Assembly (NCBI GenBank): GCA_959607825.1
Contig: CAUHNW010000003.1
Coordinates: 1 to 64,000, forward strand
Length of the DNA stretch: 64,000 nucleotides
Reading direction: 5' to 3'
From: HGM13006 sp900757695
GTDB lineage: Bacteria > Bacillota > Clostridia > Oscillospirales > Oscillospiraceae
Of the stretch, positions 51,668 to 61,693 are shown piece after piece (position 1 is the stretch's first letter; the number at the start of each line of letters is the position of its first letter). Below the pieces are notes generated by a model that ran no database searches, was not told the DNA's origin, and saw only the letters and a list, made by a program, of their open reading frames with translations. Both the position numbers and the translations under genes were made by a program.

Positions 51668-52748
51668 CCATACAGGAATGTATGGAAGTCGAACAAAATG
51701 GAAGTTGACAGTGATCCTGCTGGTGCTGGCCGGGCTGGCATTGGCGGTGGGATATTTTACAGCCCGGCCGTTCTGGAAAGAACAGATCTGCAGCAGTGGG
51801 AAGGCACTTCTGGCGGAGGCGATTTCATGGACTGATTTTCCTTGTGATGGGTCTGTAGAGATCTCCGCATTGGAGGATGGTGCTGTGATCAGCTGCGGCG
51901 GTGTCCTGTATCATCTGGACAGCCGGGGCAATGTGATGGATCGGTTGGATACCGGCCTTGCAGCGGTGCAATTGCTGAGCGGCCACGGCCCTTCAGCATG
52001 GAGTGACAACGCTGTTTACTGCGCCCTTCCGGATGGCTTTGCGTCCATGGATATGCCCAGCGGCGTACTGGCACTGGACAGTGACGGACGCCATATTTCA
52101 GTAATCACCCGGGGATCCGGCTATCTGACGGTTACAAAGCTGCTGGATTTTACGGGACAGGAGACAGGTCAGATTGGCCTGCTGGATGCCGCCATGGTGG
52201 AAACTGCCGTGGCGGGGAATGTAACCGGCGGCCTGTGTGTGGATACGCAGGGGGTCTGGAGCCTGCGGCTATATGACCTTGCCGGAACAGAACTGCTTCG
52301 GCGTGATTTGCCCGATGGAAATCGGTGCCATTTGAAGGCGGCAGGGGAAGCCTTTGCCGTCCTTTGCGAAAATACAATTCTTTTTTACGATATACAGGGG
52401 AATGAAGTGGGCTCTGGTACATTGGAGCAGGGCTTCCCGGAACTGTGGCGTACCGATGCGGAAGGTGCGGTATTGTGCTATGGATCCGGCGGATGCAGTA
52501 CACTGCTGCGGATTGCCATGGAAGGCCATCTGGTGGGAACAGTAGCACACAACGGCCCCATTCGTGACATTGCGTTGAGTGATGGAAAACTCTACGTTCT
52601 TGACTATCAGTGTGTAACAGTCTATGATAACAGTGGTCGGCTGCTGGAAAGTGAAGCGGCCGGTGCCAGAGCGGCGGTCATGGCGCCCGGAAGCGGCGGA
52701 TTGTGGCTGGCAGGCAATGGTGAAATTGCCAAAATCATTACCAAGTAG
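51657..52748 (+). CDS. DUF5711-like membrane-anchored beta-propeller protein
   Basis: The 363-residue protein has one N-terminal membrane helix (about 18-38) and a repeat-rich extracytoplasmic domain with PQQ-like blades (VLYHLDSRGNVMDRLD, GVWSLRLYDLAGTELL, KLYVLDYQCVTVYDNSG). The start at 51657 (MLDDHTG) follows GGGGAGG and overlaps truA by 11 bases. Its role is unknown; the position between truA and clpE may be incidental. Confidence 0.65.
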   Translation: MLDDHTGMYGSRTKWKLTVILLVLAGLALAVGYFTARPFWKEQICSSGKALLAEAISWTDFPCDGSVEISALEDGAVISCGGVLYHLDSRGNVMDRLDTGLAAVQLLSGHGPSAWSDNAVYCALPDGFASMDMPSGVLALDSDGRHISVITRGSGYLTVTKLLDFTGQETGQIGLLDAAMVETAVAGNVTGGLCVDTQGVWSLRLYDLAGTELLRRDLPDGNRCHLKAAGEAFAVLCENTILFYDIQGNEVGSGTLEQGFPELWRTDAEGAVLCYGSGGCSTLLRIAMEGHLVGTVAHNGPIRDIALSDGKLYVLDYQCVTVYDNSGRLLESEAAGARAAVMAPGSGGLWLAGNGEIAKIITK

Positions 52749-52807
52749 AAAGCGGCCCTTTGGGCCTGACAATATATCTGCCGGAAACGGCAAAAAGGAG
52801 AAACATT

Positions 52808-55099
52808 ATGCGTCCATCTTTATGCAGCAGATGCAAAAAGAATTACGCCGTGATCTTTATTACAAAGATCGAGAACGGCGAGACAAAAAACGAGGGCCTT
52901 TGCCTGAAGTGCGCCAAGGAGCTTGGCATCAAGCCGGTAGACGACATGATGAAGAAGCTTGGCATCACCGATGAGGATCTGGAAAACCTCACAGGGGAGA
53001 TGATGGGGGCGCTGGGCGGCGAAGAGCTGATGCCCACGGAGGAAGACGATGCGCCGGAGGAGGAAGAGGACGGGCGTACCGCTACCTTCCCATTCCTCAG
53101 CAAGCTCTCCGGCAACGTGGACCGGCAGAAGCCGGAGCAGCCCAGAGACGGCAAGGAGCCAAAGAAGGGCGGGAAGAAGGATCGCCGGAAGTTTTTGGAG
53201 ACCTACTGCCTGAACCTGAGCCGAAAGGCCAAGGAGGGCAGAATTGACCATGTGGTGGGACGGGAAACGGAGACCGAACGGGTGATCCAGATCCTCAATC
53301 GCCGTCAGAAGAACAATCCCTGCCTGATCGGTGAGCCCGGCGTTGGTAAGACCGCCATTGCCGAGGGCCTTGCCCAGCGGATCGCGGATGGAAACGTCCC
53401 CTACAAACTGCTGGACAAGGAGATCTATATGCTGGACATGACTGCCATGGTAGCGGGCACCCAATTCCGTGGACAGTTTGAAAGCCGTATGAAGGGCTTG
53501 ATCGATGAGATCAAAAAGGCCGGAAACATCATTCTGGTCATTGACGAGATCCATACCATTGTAGGTGCTGGGGATGCGGAGGGCAGCATGAATGCCGCCA
53601 ATATCCTCAAGCCCGCACTGTCCCGCGGCGAGATCCAGGTTCTTGGCGCCACGACCTTTAACGAGTATCGGAAGCACATCGAAAAGGACACGGCGCTGGA
53701 GCGCCGGTTCCAGCCGGTGACGGTCAATGAGCCCACCATTGAAGAGGCGGTGGATATCCTCCGGGGCGTGTCCCACTATTATGAGGAATTTCATGGGGTC
53801 AGCATTTCTCCGGAAATCGCACGGCAGGCGGTGCTGCTGTCGGAGCGGTATATCTCTGATCGGTTTCTGCCGGATAAGGCCATTGACCTGATTGATGAGG
53901 CATGCTCCGATGTGAACCTGAAGGATCCTGAGATCCGCCAGCTGGCCCTTTCCAAGAAGGAACGGGCGGATATTGAACTGGAAATGGGCATGCTTACCGA
54001 TGACGGCGAGCATGATGAAAAGGACTACGAGCGGCTTGCCATGCTGCGCAGCAAGGCTTTACAGCTGGACAGCACCATCCATGAGCTGGAGGCAAAGCCC
54101 CGGCCGGCCCTGACCATAGAGAATCTGGCCCGGGTCATCGAGCTCTGGACCAAGATCCCCGCCAGCAAGGTGGAGGCGCAGGAATATCAGCAGCTTCAGA
54201 CCTTGGAGGACAGCCTGAAAAAACGGATCGTCGGTCAGGACGAGGCCATTTCGGCAGTGGCGCGTGCCATTCGCCGGGGACGTGTGGGTATCTCGCCCAA
54301 ACGCCGTCCTGTGAGCTTTATCTTTGTGGGCTCCACCGGCGTGGGTAAAACGGAGCTGGTCAAGACGCTGGCAGCGGAGCTGTTTGACAGCGAGGACAGC
54401 CTGATCCGTGTGGATATGTCGGAGTATATGGAGAAATATGCAGTCTCCAAGCTCATTGGCTCCCCTCCGGGCTATGTGGGCTATGACGAGGCTGGGCAGC
54501 TCACGGAGAAGGTGCGCCGGAAGCCCTATTCCATCATTCTCTTTGACGAGCTGGAAAAGGCCCATCCGGATGTACTCAATATTCTGCTGCAGGTGCTGGA
54601 CGATGGCCGAATCACCGACTCTCAGGGCCGCACCGTCAACTTTGAGCACACGGTTATTATTATGACCTCCAATGCGGGAAGTGAGCAGCGGAGCACTTCC
54701 CTGGGCTTTGATCGCAGCCCCTCTCAGCAGGCCAGAGAAAAGGCCATGAAGGCCCTGCAGGAGTTCCTGCGGCCTGAGTTTATCAACCGTGTGGATGAGA
54801 TCGTATGCTTTAACAAGCTCTCCAAAGAGAACTTCCGGGGGATCGCAGGCATTATGCTGGGCGAGCTCAGACAGTCGCTGGAGGATCGGGGCCTGAACCT
54901 TACATGGGATCAGGGGGTCATTGACTATCTTGTGGAGAAGTCCTATTCTGAGACCTACGGAGCACGGAATCTTCGGCGCACCATCCAGCGTGAGCTGGAG
55001 GATCCCATTGCGGAAAAGATCATCGACAGCTTTGAAGCGCCTATTTCTTCCATTACCCTTCATGCAGAGAATGGAACGGTAACGGTAGCGGCGGAGTAA
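52808..55099 (+). CDS. clpE: ClpE-type AAA+ protease ATPase with N-terminal zinc finger
   Basis: The 763-residue protein has a zinc finger (C6, C9, C32, C35) then a linker and two AAA+ modules: D1 with GEPGVGKT and VIDEIHTIVGAG, D2 with GSTGVGKT and LFDELEKAHPD, ending in a Clp C-terminal domain. The zinc finger replaces the ClpC N domain, as in ClpE of Firmicutes. It unfolds proteins for ClpP. Start 52808 (MRPSLCSRC) follows AAGGAG. Confidence 0.93.
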   Translation: MRPSLCSRCKKNYAVIFITKIENGETKNEGLCLKCAKELGIKPVDDMMKKLGITDEDLENLTGEMMGALGGEELMPTEEDDAPEEEEDGRTATFPFLSKLSGNVDRQKPEQPRDGKEPKKGGKKDRRKFLETYCLNLSRKAKEGRIDHVVGRETETERVIQILNRRQKNNPCLIGEPGVGKTAIAEGLAQRIADGNVPYKLLDKEIYMLDMTAMVAGTQFRGQFESRMKGLIDEIKKAGNIILVIDEIHTIVGAGDAEGSMNAANILKPALSRGEIQVLGATTFNEYRKHIEKDTALERRFQPVTVNEPTIEEAVDILRGVSHYYEEFHGVSISPEIARQAVLLSERYISDRFLPDKAIDLIDEACSDVNLKDPEIRQLALSKKERADIELEMGMLTDDGEHDEKDYERLAMLRSKALQLDSTIHELEAKPRPALTIENLARVIELWTKIPASKVEAQEYQQLQTLEDSLKKRIVGQDEAISAVARAIRRGRVGISPKRRPVSFIFVGSTGVGKTELVKTLAAELFDSEDSLIRVDMSEYMEKYAVSKLIGSPPGYVGYDEAGQLTEKVRRKPYSIILFDELEKAHPDVLNILLQVLDDGRITDSQGRTVNFEHTVIIMTSNAGSEQRSTSLGFDRSPSQQAREKAMKALQEFLRPEFINRVDEIVCFNKLSKENFRGIAGIMLGELRQSLEDRGLNLTWDQGVIDYLVEKSYSETYGARNLRRTIQRELEDPIAEKIIDSFEAPISSITLHAENGTVTVAAE

Positions 55100-55133
55100 G
55101 CAGGTGGATTTCCAACAGAAAGGAAGACCGAAC

Positions 55134-57458
55134 ATGGAGCTGAGAGAGATCTTTATCAAACAGCCTGAAATGAAGGAGCTGCTTCTGCGCAGTGCCATTG
55201 GGCTGGAAAAGGAAAATATGCGGGTATGGGGGGATGGGCACATTGCCCTGACGCCCCATCCCTTTGGAAATAAGGCCACGCATCCCTTTATCACCACGGA
55301 TTTTTCGGAGTCGCAGGTGGAGATCGGTACGGAGGTCTGTGCCAATCCACATCAGGTGTATGACCAGCTGGAGAATCTTCACGATATCGTCTCCACCACG
55401 GTTGCGGTGGAGAACGATGCGCCGGAGTATCTCTGGCCCATCAGCAATCCGCCGATGATCCGGGATGAGGCGGAGATCCCGGTGGCAAAGTTTGTGGGAG
55501 AAGCCCACAGCAAAGAGACCTATCGGGAGTATCTGGCGGACAAATACGGGAAAAAGATCATGCTGTACTGCGGCATTCACTATAATTTCTCCTTTGATCG
55601 GGATCTGATCCGCAGACTGCATCAGATCCTTGGCCGTTGTGATGATCCGCAGTGCCTCCAGAGCGAGCTGTATTTAACGCTGGCGAAAAACTGCTATCTC
55701 TACAGCTGGTTCCCAGTGGTGATGACAGCGGCCAGTCCTATTTTCCACGAAAGCTTTTTGGCGGAGGGAAAAGAGGTTGGCGGCGGCAGATTTCTGGGGT
55801 ATTCCTCCATGCGCAACAGCAAGTATGGCTACTGGAATAAGGACGAGATCATTCTCGATTATCAGGACATGCCTGCCTATATCAACTCGATTGTTTCCGA
55901 GGTGCGCAAGGGCGACCTCTATTCTTCCAGTGAGTTCTATTCTCCGGTGCGCCTGAAGCCCAGAGGAAAGTATCTGATGAAGAATCTCCGGGAAAACGGC
56001 GTGAACCATATTGAACTTCGGATGTTTGATTTGAACCCGCTGGACAAAAATGGTATGAGCAAGGACGACATGGAGCTTATGGAGTATTTCCTGCTGTATA
56101 TGGCCTCCAAGCCGGATTTCGACTATACCCCGGAGCTTCAGCGGCAGGCCCATGAGAACCATATCCGTTCGGCGGCTTATGATATCTCCTCCGTGGAAAT
56201 TGTGTTGCCGGAGCGAACCGAGACCCTCCAGCAGGCGGCCATCCGACTGGTGGAGGAGATGGAGACGTTTTATGGGGAACTCGATATTCCCAGAGCTATT
56301 GAGGTGCTGGAGCAAAGCAAAAAGCGTCTGGTGGATCAGGAGCAGCTCTATGCTCACCGGGTATATCGTGCCATTGAAGAGAAGGGCTATGTGCCCTTTG
56401 CCATGGAGTGTGCCCAGCGTGCGCTGGAGCTTTCCAATGAGAAGTACTATCTGCTCAAGGGCTTTGAAGATATGGAGCTCTCCACACAGGCGTTGATCAA
56501 AGCCTGCCTGAAGCTGGGCGTCAAGTATGAGGTACTGGACCGGGTGGACAATTTTGTGCGGCTCCGCCGGGGAGACCGGGTGGAGTATGTCAAGCAGGCC
56601 ACCAAGACCAGCCGTGATAACTGTGCCAGTATCCTGATCATGCGCAATAAAAATCTCACCAAGCAGCTGCTCGGTGAGCAGGGGATTCCGACGCCCCGAG
56701 GCGAGATCTTTGAGAGCAAGGAGGCGGCCATGGAGTCCTTCCGGTATCACCGGGAAGGCCCCTGTGTGGTAAAGCCGAACTTCACCAATTACGGGAAAGG
56801 CGTTACGGTCTTTACGTCGCATCCCTCTCAGGAGAATTTTGAAAAGGCACTGGACATTGCATTCCGGAACAGCAGCGAGGTGCTCATCGAGGAGTATATC
56901 CCCGGAGACGACTACCGGTTCCTTGTGATCGGGAATGTGGTTCAGGCGGTTTCCAAGCGGATCCCGGCTTATGTGATTGGCGACGGCGTCCGCACCATTC
57001 GGGATTTGGTTATTGAAAAGTCCAATGATCCCCGGCGGGGGCCGGAGCACAAGCGTCCTTTGAGCTTTATCGGAATGGGGGCGGAAGAGGCCCTGCATCT
57101 GGAAACCATGGGCATGAGCTTTATGACGGTTCCCCAAAAGGGCGAGCGGGTGACGCTGCGGCAGAATTCCAATGTATCCACCGGCGGCGAGGCCATTGAC
57201 TGCACAGACATTGTGCACCCGTCCTATCGAGAAATCGCCCTGAAGGCGGCAAAGGCTGTGGGGGCGGTTTTCTGCGGCGTTGATATTCTGACAGAGGATG
57301 TGACCCGCTGCGCCGATGAGAGTATTTACGCAGTGACGGAGCTGACTTTTAATCCGTCCATTAAGATCCACTGCTACCCCTCTGCCGGGCAGTCCCGGCC
57401 CATTGGCGAGGCAGTGGTTCGGTTCCTGTTTGATCTTGATGCAGAGGAGGCGGTATGA
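55134..57458 (+). CDS. gshF: Bifunctional glutamate-cysteine ligase/glutathione synthetase
   Basis: The 774-residue fusion makes glutathione in two steps. The N-terminal glutamate-cysteine ligase region (about 1-450) has IGLEKENMRV, TTDFSESQVE and ELRMFDLNPLDKNG. The C-terminal ATP-grasp region (about 480-760) has CVVKPNFTNYGKGV and YRFLVIG. Start 55134 follows AAAGGA; the longer frame lacks a site. It overlaps the nitroreductase gene by four bases. Such GshF proteins spread by transfer among Firmicutes. Confidence 0.92.
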   Translation: MELREIFIKQPEMKELLLRSAIGLEKENMRVWGDGHIALTPHPFGNKATHPFITTDFSESQVEIGTEVCANPHQVYDQLENLHDIVSTTVAVENDAPEYLWPISNPPMIRDEAEIPVAKFVGEAHSKETYREYLADKYGKKIMLYCGIHYNFSFDRDLIRRLHQILGRCDDPQCLQSELYLTLAKNCYLYSWFPVVMTAASPIFHESFLAEGKEVGGGRFLGYSSMRNSKYGYWNKDEIILDYQDMPAYINSIVSEVRKGDLYSSSEFYSPVRLKPRGKYLMKNLRENGVNHIELRMFDLNPLDKNGMSKDDMELMEYFLLYMASKPDFDYTPELQRQAHENHIRSAAYDISSVEIVLPERTETLQQAAIRLVEEMETFYGELDIPRAIEVLEQSKKRLVDQEQLYAHRVYRAIEEKGYVPFAMECAQRALELSNEKYYLLKGFEDMELSTQALIKACLKLGVKYEVLDRVDNFVRLRRGDRVEYVKQATKTSRDNCASILIMRNKNLTKQLLGEQGIPTPRGEIFESKEAAMESFRYHREGPCVVKPNFTNYGKGVTVFTSHPSQENFEKALDIAFRNSSEVLIEEYIPGDDYRFLVIGNVVQAVSKRIPAYVIGDGVRTIRDLVIEKSNDPRRGPEHKRPLSFIGMGAEEALHLETMGMSFMTVPQKGERVTLRQNSNVSTGGEAIDCTDIVHPSYREIALKAAKAVGAVFCGVDILTEDVTRCADESIYAVTELTFNPSIKIHCYPSAGQSRPIGEAVVRFLFDLDAEEAV

Positions 57459-58231
57459 TGACGCTGGATGAGGCGATACTGAAGCGGCGTTCGATCCGAT
57501 CCTATGATATGGAGGAATTGGAGCCGGAGCTGATCGATGAGCTGGTGGACTTTCTCTCGGAGATGAAGGTACCGGACGACTCCATTGAATGGAATTTTGA
57601 CATCCTGCCTCTGGACGATATGCGGAATATTCTCAATGGGATTCCGCGTCTGCAAGCTCCGCACTATCTGGTGATTCGTTCGGAAAAAATCAAAAACTGC
57701 CTGCAAAATGCTGGATATATCGGCGAAATGGCGGTGCTGTGGCTGACAGCCCACGGCATTGCAACCTGCTGGCAGAGCACGCTGGATGTGGAGCCGGAGC
57801 ACGATTTTCCCGATGTGCTGCCCTATATCACTACGGTGGCCTTTGGTCGTTCGGACGAACCCTTTCGACAGGACCCTTCGGAGATCAAAAAGAAGAAAAA
57901 ACTCTCCGCCATTGCCTATGGCGATATGGCCTCACCCAGAAAAGAGATCATGGAGCTGACCTGGATGGCCCCCAGCTGCATGAATGCGGAGCCGGTACGG
58001 TATCTGGTGGATACCCACCGGATCCATATCTACCGGAAGAACAATAAGATCCTGAAATTTAACCAGTTTAACTATTATCAGTGCCTTGACGTTGGGGTGG
58101 CCATGGCCCATCTGGAGGTAGCAGCCAAGAAATACGGCTATCAGGTGATCTTTGAGCGCCTGAGCCCGGAGCCGGATTTCCGCAAGGAGATCTATCAGGC
58201 CTCCGCCCATCTTGTAAAGGAGGAAGGGTAA
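57455..58231 (+). CDS. Nitroreductase-fold protein (TM1586-like)
   Basis: The 258-residue protein begins MTLDEAILKRRSIRSY, the nitroreductase N-terminal signature, and its second half has MELTWMAPSCMNAEP, the FMN-site region. It should be an FMN-dependent oxidoreductase. Two adjacent ATGs are possible; the first overlaps the gshF stop (ATGA). Coupling with gshF suggests a thiol or redox role (inference). Confidence 0.8.
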   Translation: MMTLDEAILKRRSIRSYDMEELEPELIDELVDFLSEMKVPDDSIEWNFDILPLDDMRNILNGIPRLQAPHYLVIRSEKIKNCLQNAGYIGEMAVLWLTAHGIATCWQSTLDVEPEHDFPDVLPYITTVAFGRSDEPFRQDPSEIKKKKKLSAIAYGDMASPRKEIMELTWMAPSCMNAEPVRYLVDTHRIHIYRKNNKILKFNQFNYYQCLDVGVAMAHLEVAAKKYGYQVIFERLSPEPDFRKEIYQASAHLVKEEG

Positions 58232-59095
58232 TTGCCAAAGCCCATTATGGTGTCCTGCGATTCGGCATGTGATCTGAGCCCGGAAATGCGGGAACGGTAT
58301 GCAATTCAGGTTACCAGCATGTATATTCATCAGGATGGAAAGGTGTACCGGGACGGTATTGACATCAGCCCGGACAGCATCTACGACACCTATGAAAAAA
58401 AGGGCGTGCTGCCTACCACCTCGGCCATTCCACCGGAGGAATACCGGGAGTTCTTTGAGCAGTATACCTGCCGGGGGTTTTCCGTGGTGCATATTGCGCT
58501 GTCCAGCGGCATCTCCAGTACCTGTCAGGATGCGATGCTTGCCGCAGCGGAGCTGCAGGATGTCTATGTGGTGGACTCCCAGGCGCTGAGCTGCTCCGGC
58601 GGTCTGCTCGCCATTGAAGCCTGCCGAATGCGGGACGGGGGAATGACTGCGGGTGAGATTTATGGAGCGCTGCAGGAGCTGGTGGAGCGCACCAACACCT
58701 CTTTTATCGTTGGAAAGCTTACCTATCTGGCCAAGGGCGGACGTTGCAGTACGGTAACTGCCCTTGGAGCGAATATTCTAGGGATTAAGCCGGCTGTCGA
58801 AATGGCAGGGGGGACCCTGTCAGTGGGGAAAAAGTATCGGGGCAAAACGCCGGATGCCTTTGAAAAATTTCTGAAGGACAAGCTGAATCTGGCACAGCAG
58901 GAGGGAGACGGGGGCATAGCCTGCGTCTACCATGCGGGGATTGATGAGCAGCTTTTTGCCCATCTGGTTAGGCTCACGGAGGAATCCGGCATTTTCCGGG
59001 AGGTCCTCACGGCTCGTGCAGGCAGCATTATTTCCTCACACTGTGGCCGTGAAACCATCGGCTTTACATTCCAGAAGCGGGGGAAGAATCTATGA
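58232..59095 (+). CDS. DegV family fatty-acid-binding protein
   Basis: The 287-residue protein has the DegV opening (VSCDSACDLSPEM), TSAIPPEEYREFF, a Ser-rich LSSGISSTCQDA loop that contacts the carboxylate, and LTYLAKGGRCS. DegV/FakB proteins bind fatty acids for phosphorylation by FakA. The start is TTG 58232 right after the previous stop, eight bases behind AAGGAGG. Confidence 0.88.
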   Translation: MPKPIMVSCDSACDLSPEMRERYAIQVTSMYIHQDGKVYRDGIDISPDSIYDTYEKKGVLPTTSAIPPEEYREFFEQYTCRGFSVVHIALSSGISSTCQDAMLAAAELQDVYVVDSQALSCSGGLLAIEACRMRDGGMTAGEIYGALQELVERTNTSFIVGKLTYLAKGGRCSTVTALGANILGIKPAVEMAGGTLSVGKKYRGKTPDAFEKFLKDKLNLAQQEGDGGIACVYHAGIDEQLFAHLVRLTEESGIFREVLTARAGSIISSHCGRETIGFTFQKRGKNL

Positions 59096-59466
59096 CACCG
59101 CCCAGTATCCTTCTTTGTAACTACACAGAAGCAGAGGTCAAGGCATGGCGTTTCCTGCTTCGGCAGCTTCCTTTGCTGCGGATCCTTGCTGTAAAGCCTT
59201 CGCAGTTTGGGTGTACACTGAATGAATTGCTGGAGACACCAGAGCGGACGCTCAACGGCACTGTACCGGGGTTTTCAGGCAGAATGGCGGTATTTTGCGG
59301 GGCAAAAGGAGAGCTGCTCAGCAGCCTTATAGACGTCTCACGGCAGGTGACCCGGGAGCAGGCCCATCGGGCCACATTGACGGAGACCAATCAGCAGTGG
59401 ACGCTGAACCAGCTGTACGGTGAGCTGGAAAAAGAAGCACAGCAGCTGATGGGGCGAAAAAAATAA
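59092..59466 (+). CDS. DUF3783-like small protein
   Basis: The 124-residue protein contains ATLTETNQQWTLNQLYGELEKE near its end, the DUF3783 pattern (T-x-x-N-x-x-W ... EL-x-x-E). It overlaps the degV stop (ATGA). The function is unknown. Confidence 0.7.
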   Translation: MTPPSILLCNYTEAEVKAWRFLLRQLPLLRILAVKPSQFGCTLNELLETPERTLNGTVPGFSGRMAVFCGAKGELLSSLIDVSRQVTREQAHRATLTETNQQWTLNQLYGELEKEAQQLMGRKK

Positions 59467-59473
59467 CGACAAG

Positions 59474-59520
59474 AAAAGATCCGCACGGAACATGACATCA
59501 AGTGTTCCGTGCGGATCTTT
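59474..59520. terminator. Bidirectional terminator
   Basis: AAAGATCCGCACGGAACA pairs with TGTTCCGTGCGGATCTTT around a ten-base loop, between the plus-strand DUF3783 gene and minus-strand rqcH. Confidence 0.9.
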
Positions 59521-61276
59521 ACTTTGCTTTTAAGGTTTTGGTCAACGCTTGGTCGGGATTAACATAGAGCGTATTATAGTGCTCATAAATCACCATGCCG
59601 GGCTTTGCGCCGGCGGGCTTTTTCACCTGCTTCACGAGGCAGTAGTCCACCGGAACATTCTGGCTTTCTCTTGCCTGAGAATAGTAGGCTGCCAGCTGCG
59701 CTGCCTCTAAAATACTGGCTTCATCTGCCTCACGGCCCTCACAGGAAAGGATCACATGGCTTCCATGGATCTTTTGGGTGTGAAACCAGAGATCGGACTT
59801 GTAGGAGGATTTCAGCGTCAGCTGATCGTTCTGTACATTGTTTCTGCCGACACGGATCCGAAGTCCGCTGGTGGAGAGAAATTCCATAGGCTTGGAGGGG
59901 GCGGTCTTCATGTGCTTCTTTTTGTCGGTATCCCGGAGATAGCCGCCGGAGATCAGCTCCCTGCGGATATCAGAGAGATCCTTTTCTGTTTCGGCACGGC
60001 TGAGCTCATCAAGAATGCTTTCCAGATAGGAAAGCTCAGTTACTCCCTTTTGGATCTGCTCTGTCAGATAGAGCTCGGCATTCTTTGCTTTATTATAGTC
60101 CTTGAAGTATTTGGCCGCATTCTGCTGGGGCGACAGGGTGGGATTCAGGGGGATTTCGATCTCCTTCAGCTCCGGATCGTAATAATTTTCTGCAACCAGC
60201 TTGTTTTGCCCCCGCTGCATCCGATAGAGATTGGCGGTGATCAGTTCGCCGCGAATTCGAAGCGCATCCCGATCTGCTGTGGCGGCCAGCTCCTTCTTCT
60301 GATTTTCCAGCTTTCGGGCGGTACGGTTGCGCAGGTTTGTGACAGTTTTCAGGGTTGCCTGAGAGCGGCTTTTCATCCGGGCAGCCAGATCCCTGCGGGC
60401 GTAAAATTGATCCAGCAGCTGAGAAAAACTCTGCTGGGGCTGAGATTCTACCAGAGTGCCATACTGTGTGATGGGCATATAAGTGTAGTCCCAAGGACTA
60501 CCGGCCTTTAGAAGCAAATAGGGGGCCTGAGGCAAGGTGGTGATTTTTTGGAATTCGGCCTTCAACCAGCCGCCAAAGGCATAGCGGGAGGCGGGGGAGA
60601 GAACGTTGAGATCCTCCAATGTGGGATCGTAGCGATAGCATAGCTCCCGGCAGATCAGCGGCGGCAGCCCGGCAAAATGATCCATCAGAAATCCATCTGG
60701 CCGGGTGGGCGTACTGACCTGCTGAAGCAGGGACGTGATGTCTTCCAGCGTTGCTTCCGCAGGATTCAACTTGTTCTGACTGGGGGGCAGATGATAATAG
60801 AGCCCCGGCAGTACCTGACGCTGCTCGGACATCTCGTAGTCTACCCGGCGTACGCAGTCGATAATGCGTCCATCGCCGCCGGTGAGGATTAGGTTAGAAT
60901 TGCGGCCCATGATCTCCAGAATCACGTGTTTGGTGACGGGGTCGCCAAATTCGTCTGTACAGGCCAGAGAAAAGTCCAGCACACGTTCCATGGGGGGCTG
61001 AGAGACGGCTTCAAAGCGACCGCCTGCCAGATGCTTCCGAAGCAGCATGCAGAACATGGGGGGAGATGCGGGATTCTCTACAGCCTCGCTGGTAAAATGG
61101 GCCCGTGGTGAGGCTGGATTTGCGGAAAGAAGCAGCCGAAGGGCTCCCTCACGGCTGCGAATCAGAAACACCACCTGATCCCGGGTGGGCTGATAGATCT
61201 TATCTATTTTTGTACCTATGATGTGGGTACGGAGCTCCTCGGCAACTGAGGACAGGGTTACGGCGTCAAGTGGCAT
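59519..61276 (-). CDS. rqcH: Ribosome quality control factor RqcH (NFACT/FbpA)
   Basis: The 585-residue protein has an NFACT-N domain (MPLDAVTLSSVAEELR, SANPASPRAHFT, CMLLRKHLAGGRF, EIMGRNSNLIL), coiled-coil helices (about 290-430) and an NFACT-R domain with SSYKSDLWFHTQKIHGSHVIL. It adds C-terminal Ala tails to stalled nascent chains on 50S subunits. Start 61276 follows AGGAGG-like GGAGGAA and overlaps mrnC by 11 bases; the open frame further upstream is not coding. Confidence 0.93.
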   Translation of the reverse strand: MPLDAVTLSSVAEELRTHIIGTKIDKIYQPTRDQVVFLIRSREGALRLLLSANPASPRAHFTSEAVENPASPPMFCMLLRKHLAGGRFEAVSQPPMERVLDFSLACTDEFGDPVTKHVILEIMGRNSNLILTGGDGRIIDCVRRVDYEMSEQRQVLPGLYYHLPPSQNKLNPAEATLEDITSLLQQVSTPTRPDGFLMDHFAGLPPLICRELCYRYDPTLEDLNVLSPASRYAFGGWLKAEFQKITTLPQAPYLLLKAGSPWDYTYMPITQYGTLVESQPQQSFSQLLDQFYARRDLAARMKSRSQATLKTVTNLRNRTARKLENQKKELAATADRDALRIRGELITANLYRMQRGQNKLVAENYYDPELKEIEIPLNPTLSPQQNAAKYFKDYNKAKNAELYLTEQIQKGVTELSYLESILDELSRAETEKDLSDIRRELISGGYLRDTDKKKHMKTAPSKPMEFLSTSGLRIRVGRNNVQNDQLTLKSSYKSDLWFHTQKIHGSHVILSCEGREADEASILEAAQLAAYYSQARESQNVPVDYCLVKQVKKPAGAKPGMVIYEHYNTLYVNPDQALTKTLKAK

Positions 61277-61679
61277 GTTGTTCCTCCATAATGATGGTAA
61301 ACAGTTCACGGATCCGCTGGGTCCGGCCCAGCAAATACAGTGCGCCAAACAGTGCTTCAAGACCGGTGGCCTTGGAATACTGGCTGTGGGTGGCGTTTTT
61401 GGGGATATTGTGCACGGCGGCATTGCGGCCGCGGCGGTAATAGCCTGATTCTTCTTCGCACAAGTGAGGCAGAAGCAGATCGGCGGCAGCTGCTTGTGCC
61501 GGTGCGCAGACATAGGCGGTGGTATCCTTATGCAGATGCCCACTGGTGGTGTGCCCGTCCAGAACCAGCATAGAGCGCACCAATATTTCATAGACTGCGT
61601 CACCCATATGCGCCAGCCCCAAAGCGGATACGGCACTCACTTCGCGGGAGGTGAGGGAATGGTGCAAAAGTGCTTCCAA
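61266..61679 (-). CDS. mrnC: Mini-ribonuclease 3
   Basis: The 137-residue enzyme is an RNase III catalytic domain without a dsRNA-binding domain; it matures 23S rRNA. It shows ALGLAHMGDAVYEILVR (catalytic Asp region), RGRNAAVHNIPKNA and ALFGALYLLG (Glu region). The start is TTG 61679 after AGGAGGAACCAAC. Paired with rqcH here. Confidence 0.92.
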   Translation of the reverse strand: MEALLHHSLTSREVSAVSALGLAHMGDAVYEILVRSMLVLDGHTTSGHLHKDTTAYVCAPAQAAAADLLLPHLCEEESGYYRRGRNAAVHNIPKNATHSQYSKATGLEALFGALYLLGRTQRIRELFTIIMEEQHAT

Positions 61680-61693
61680 GTTGGTTCCTCCTG

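Noticed and set aside
55674..57371. A 565-codon minus-strand open frame opposite gshF
   Set aside because: It is an antisense shadow of GshF, with no start signal or domain.
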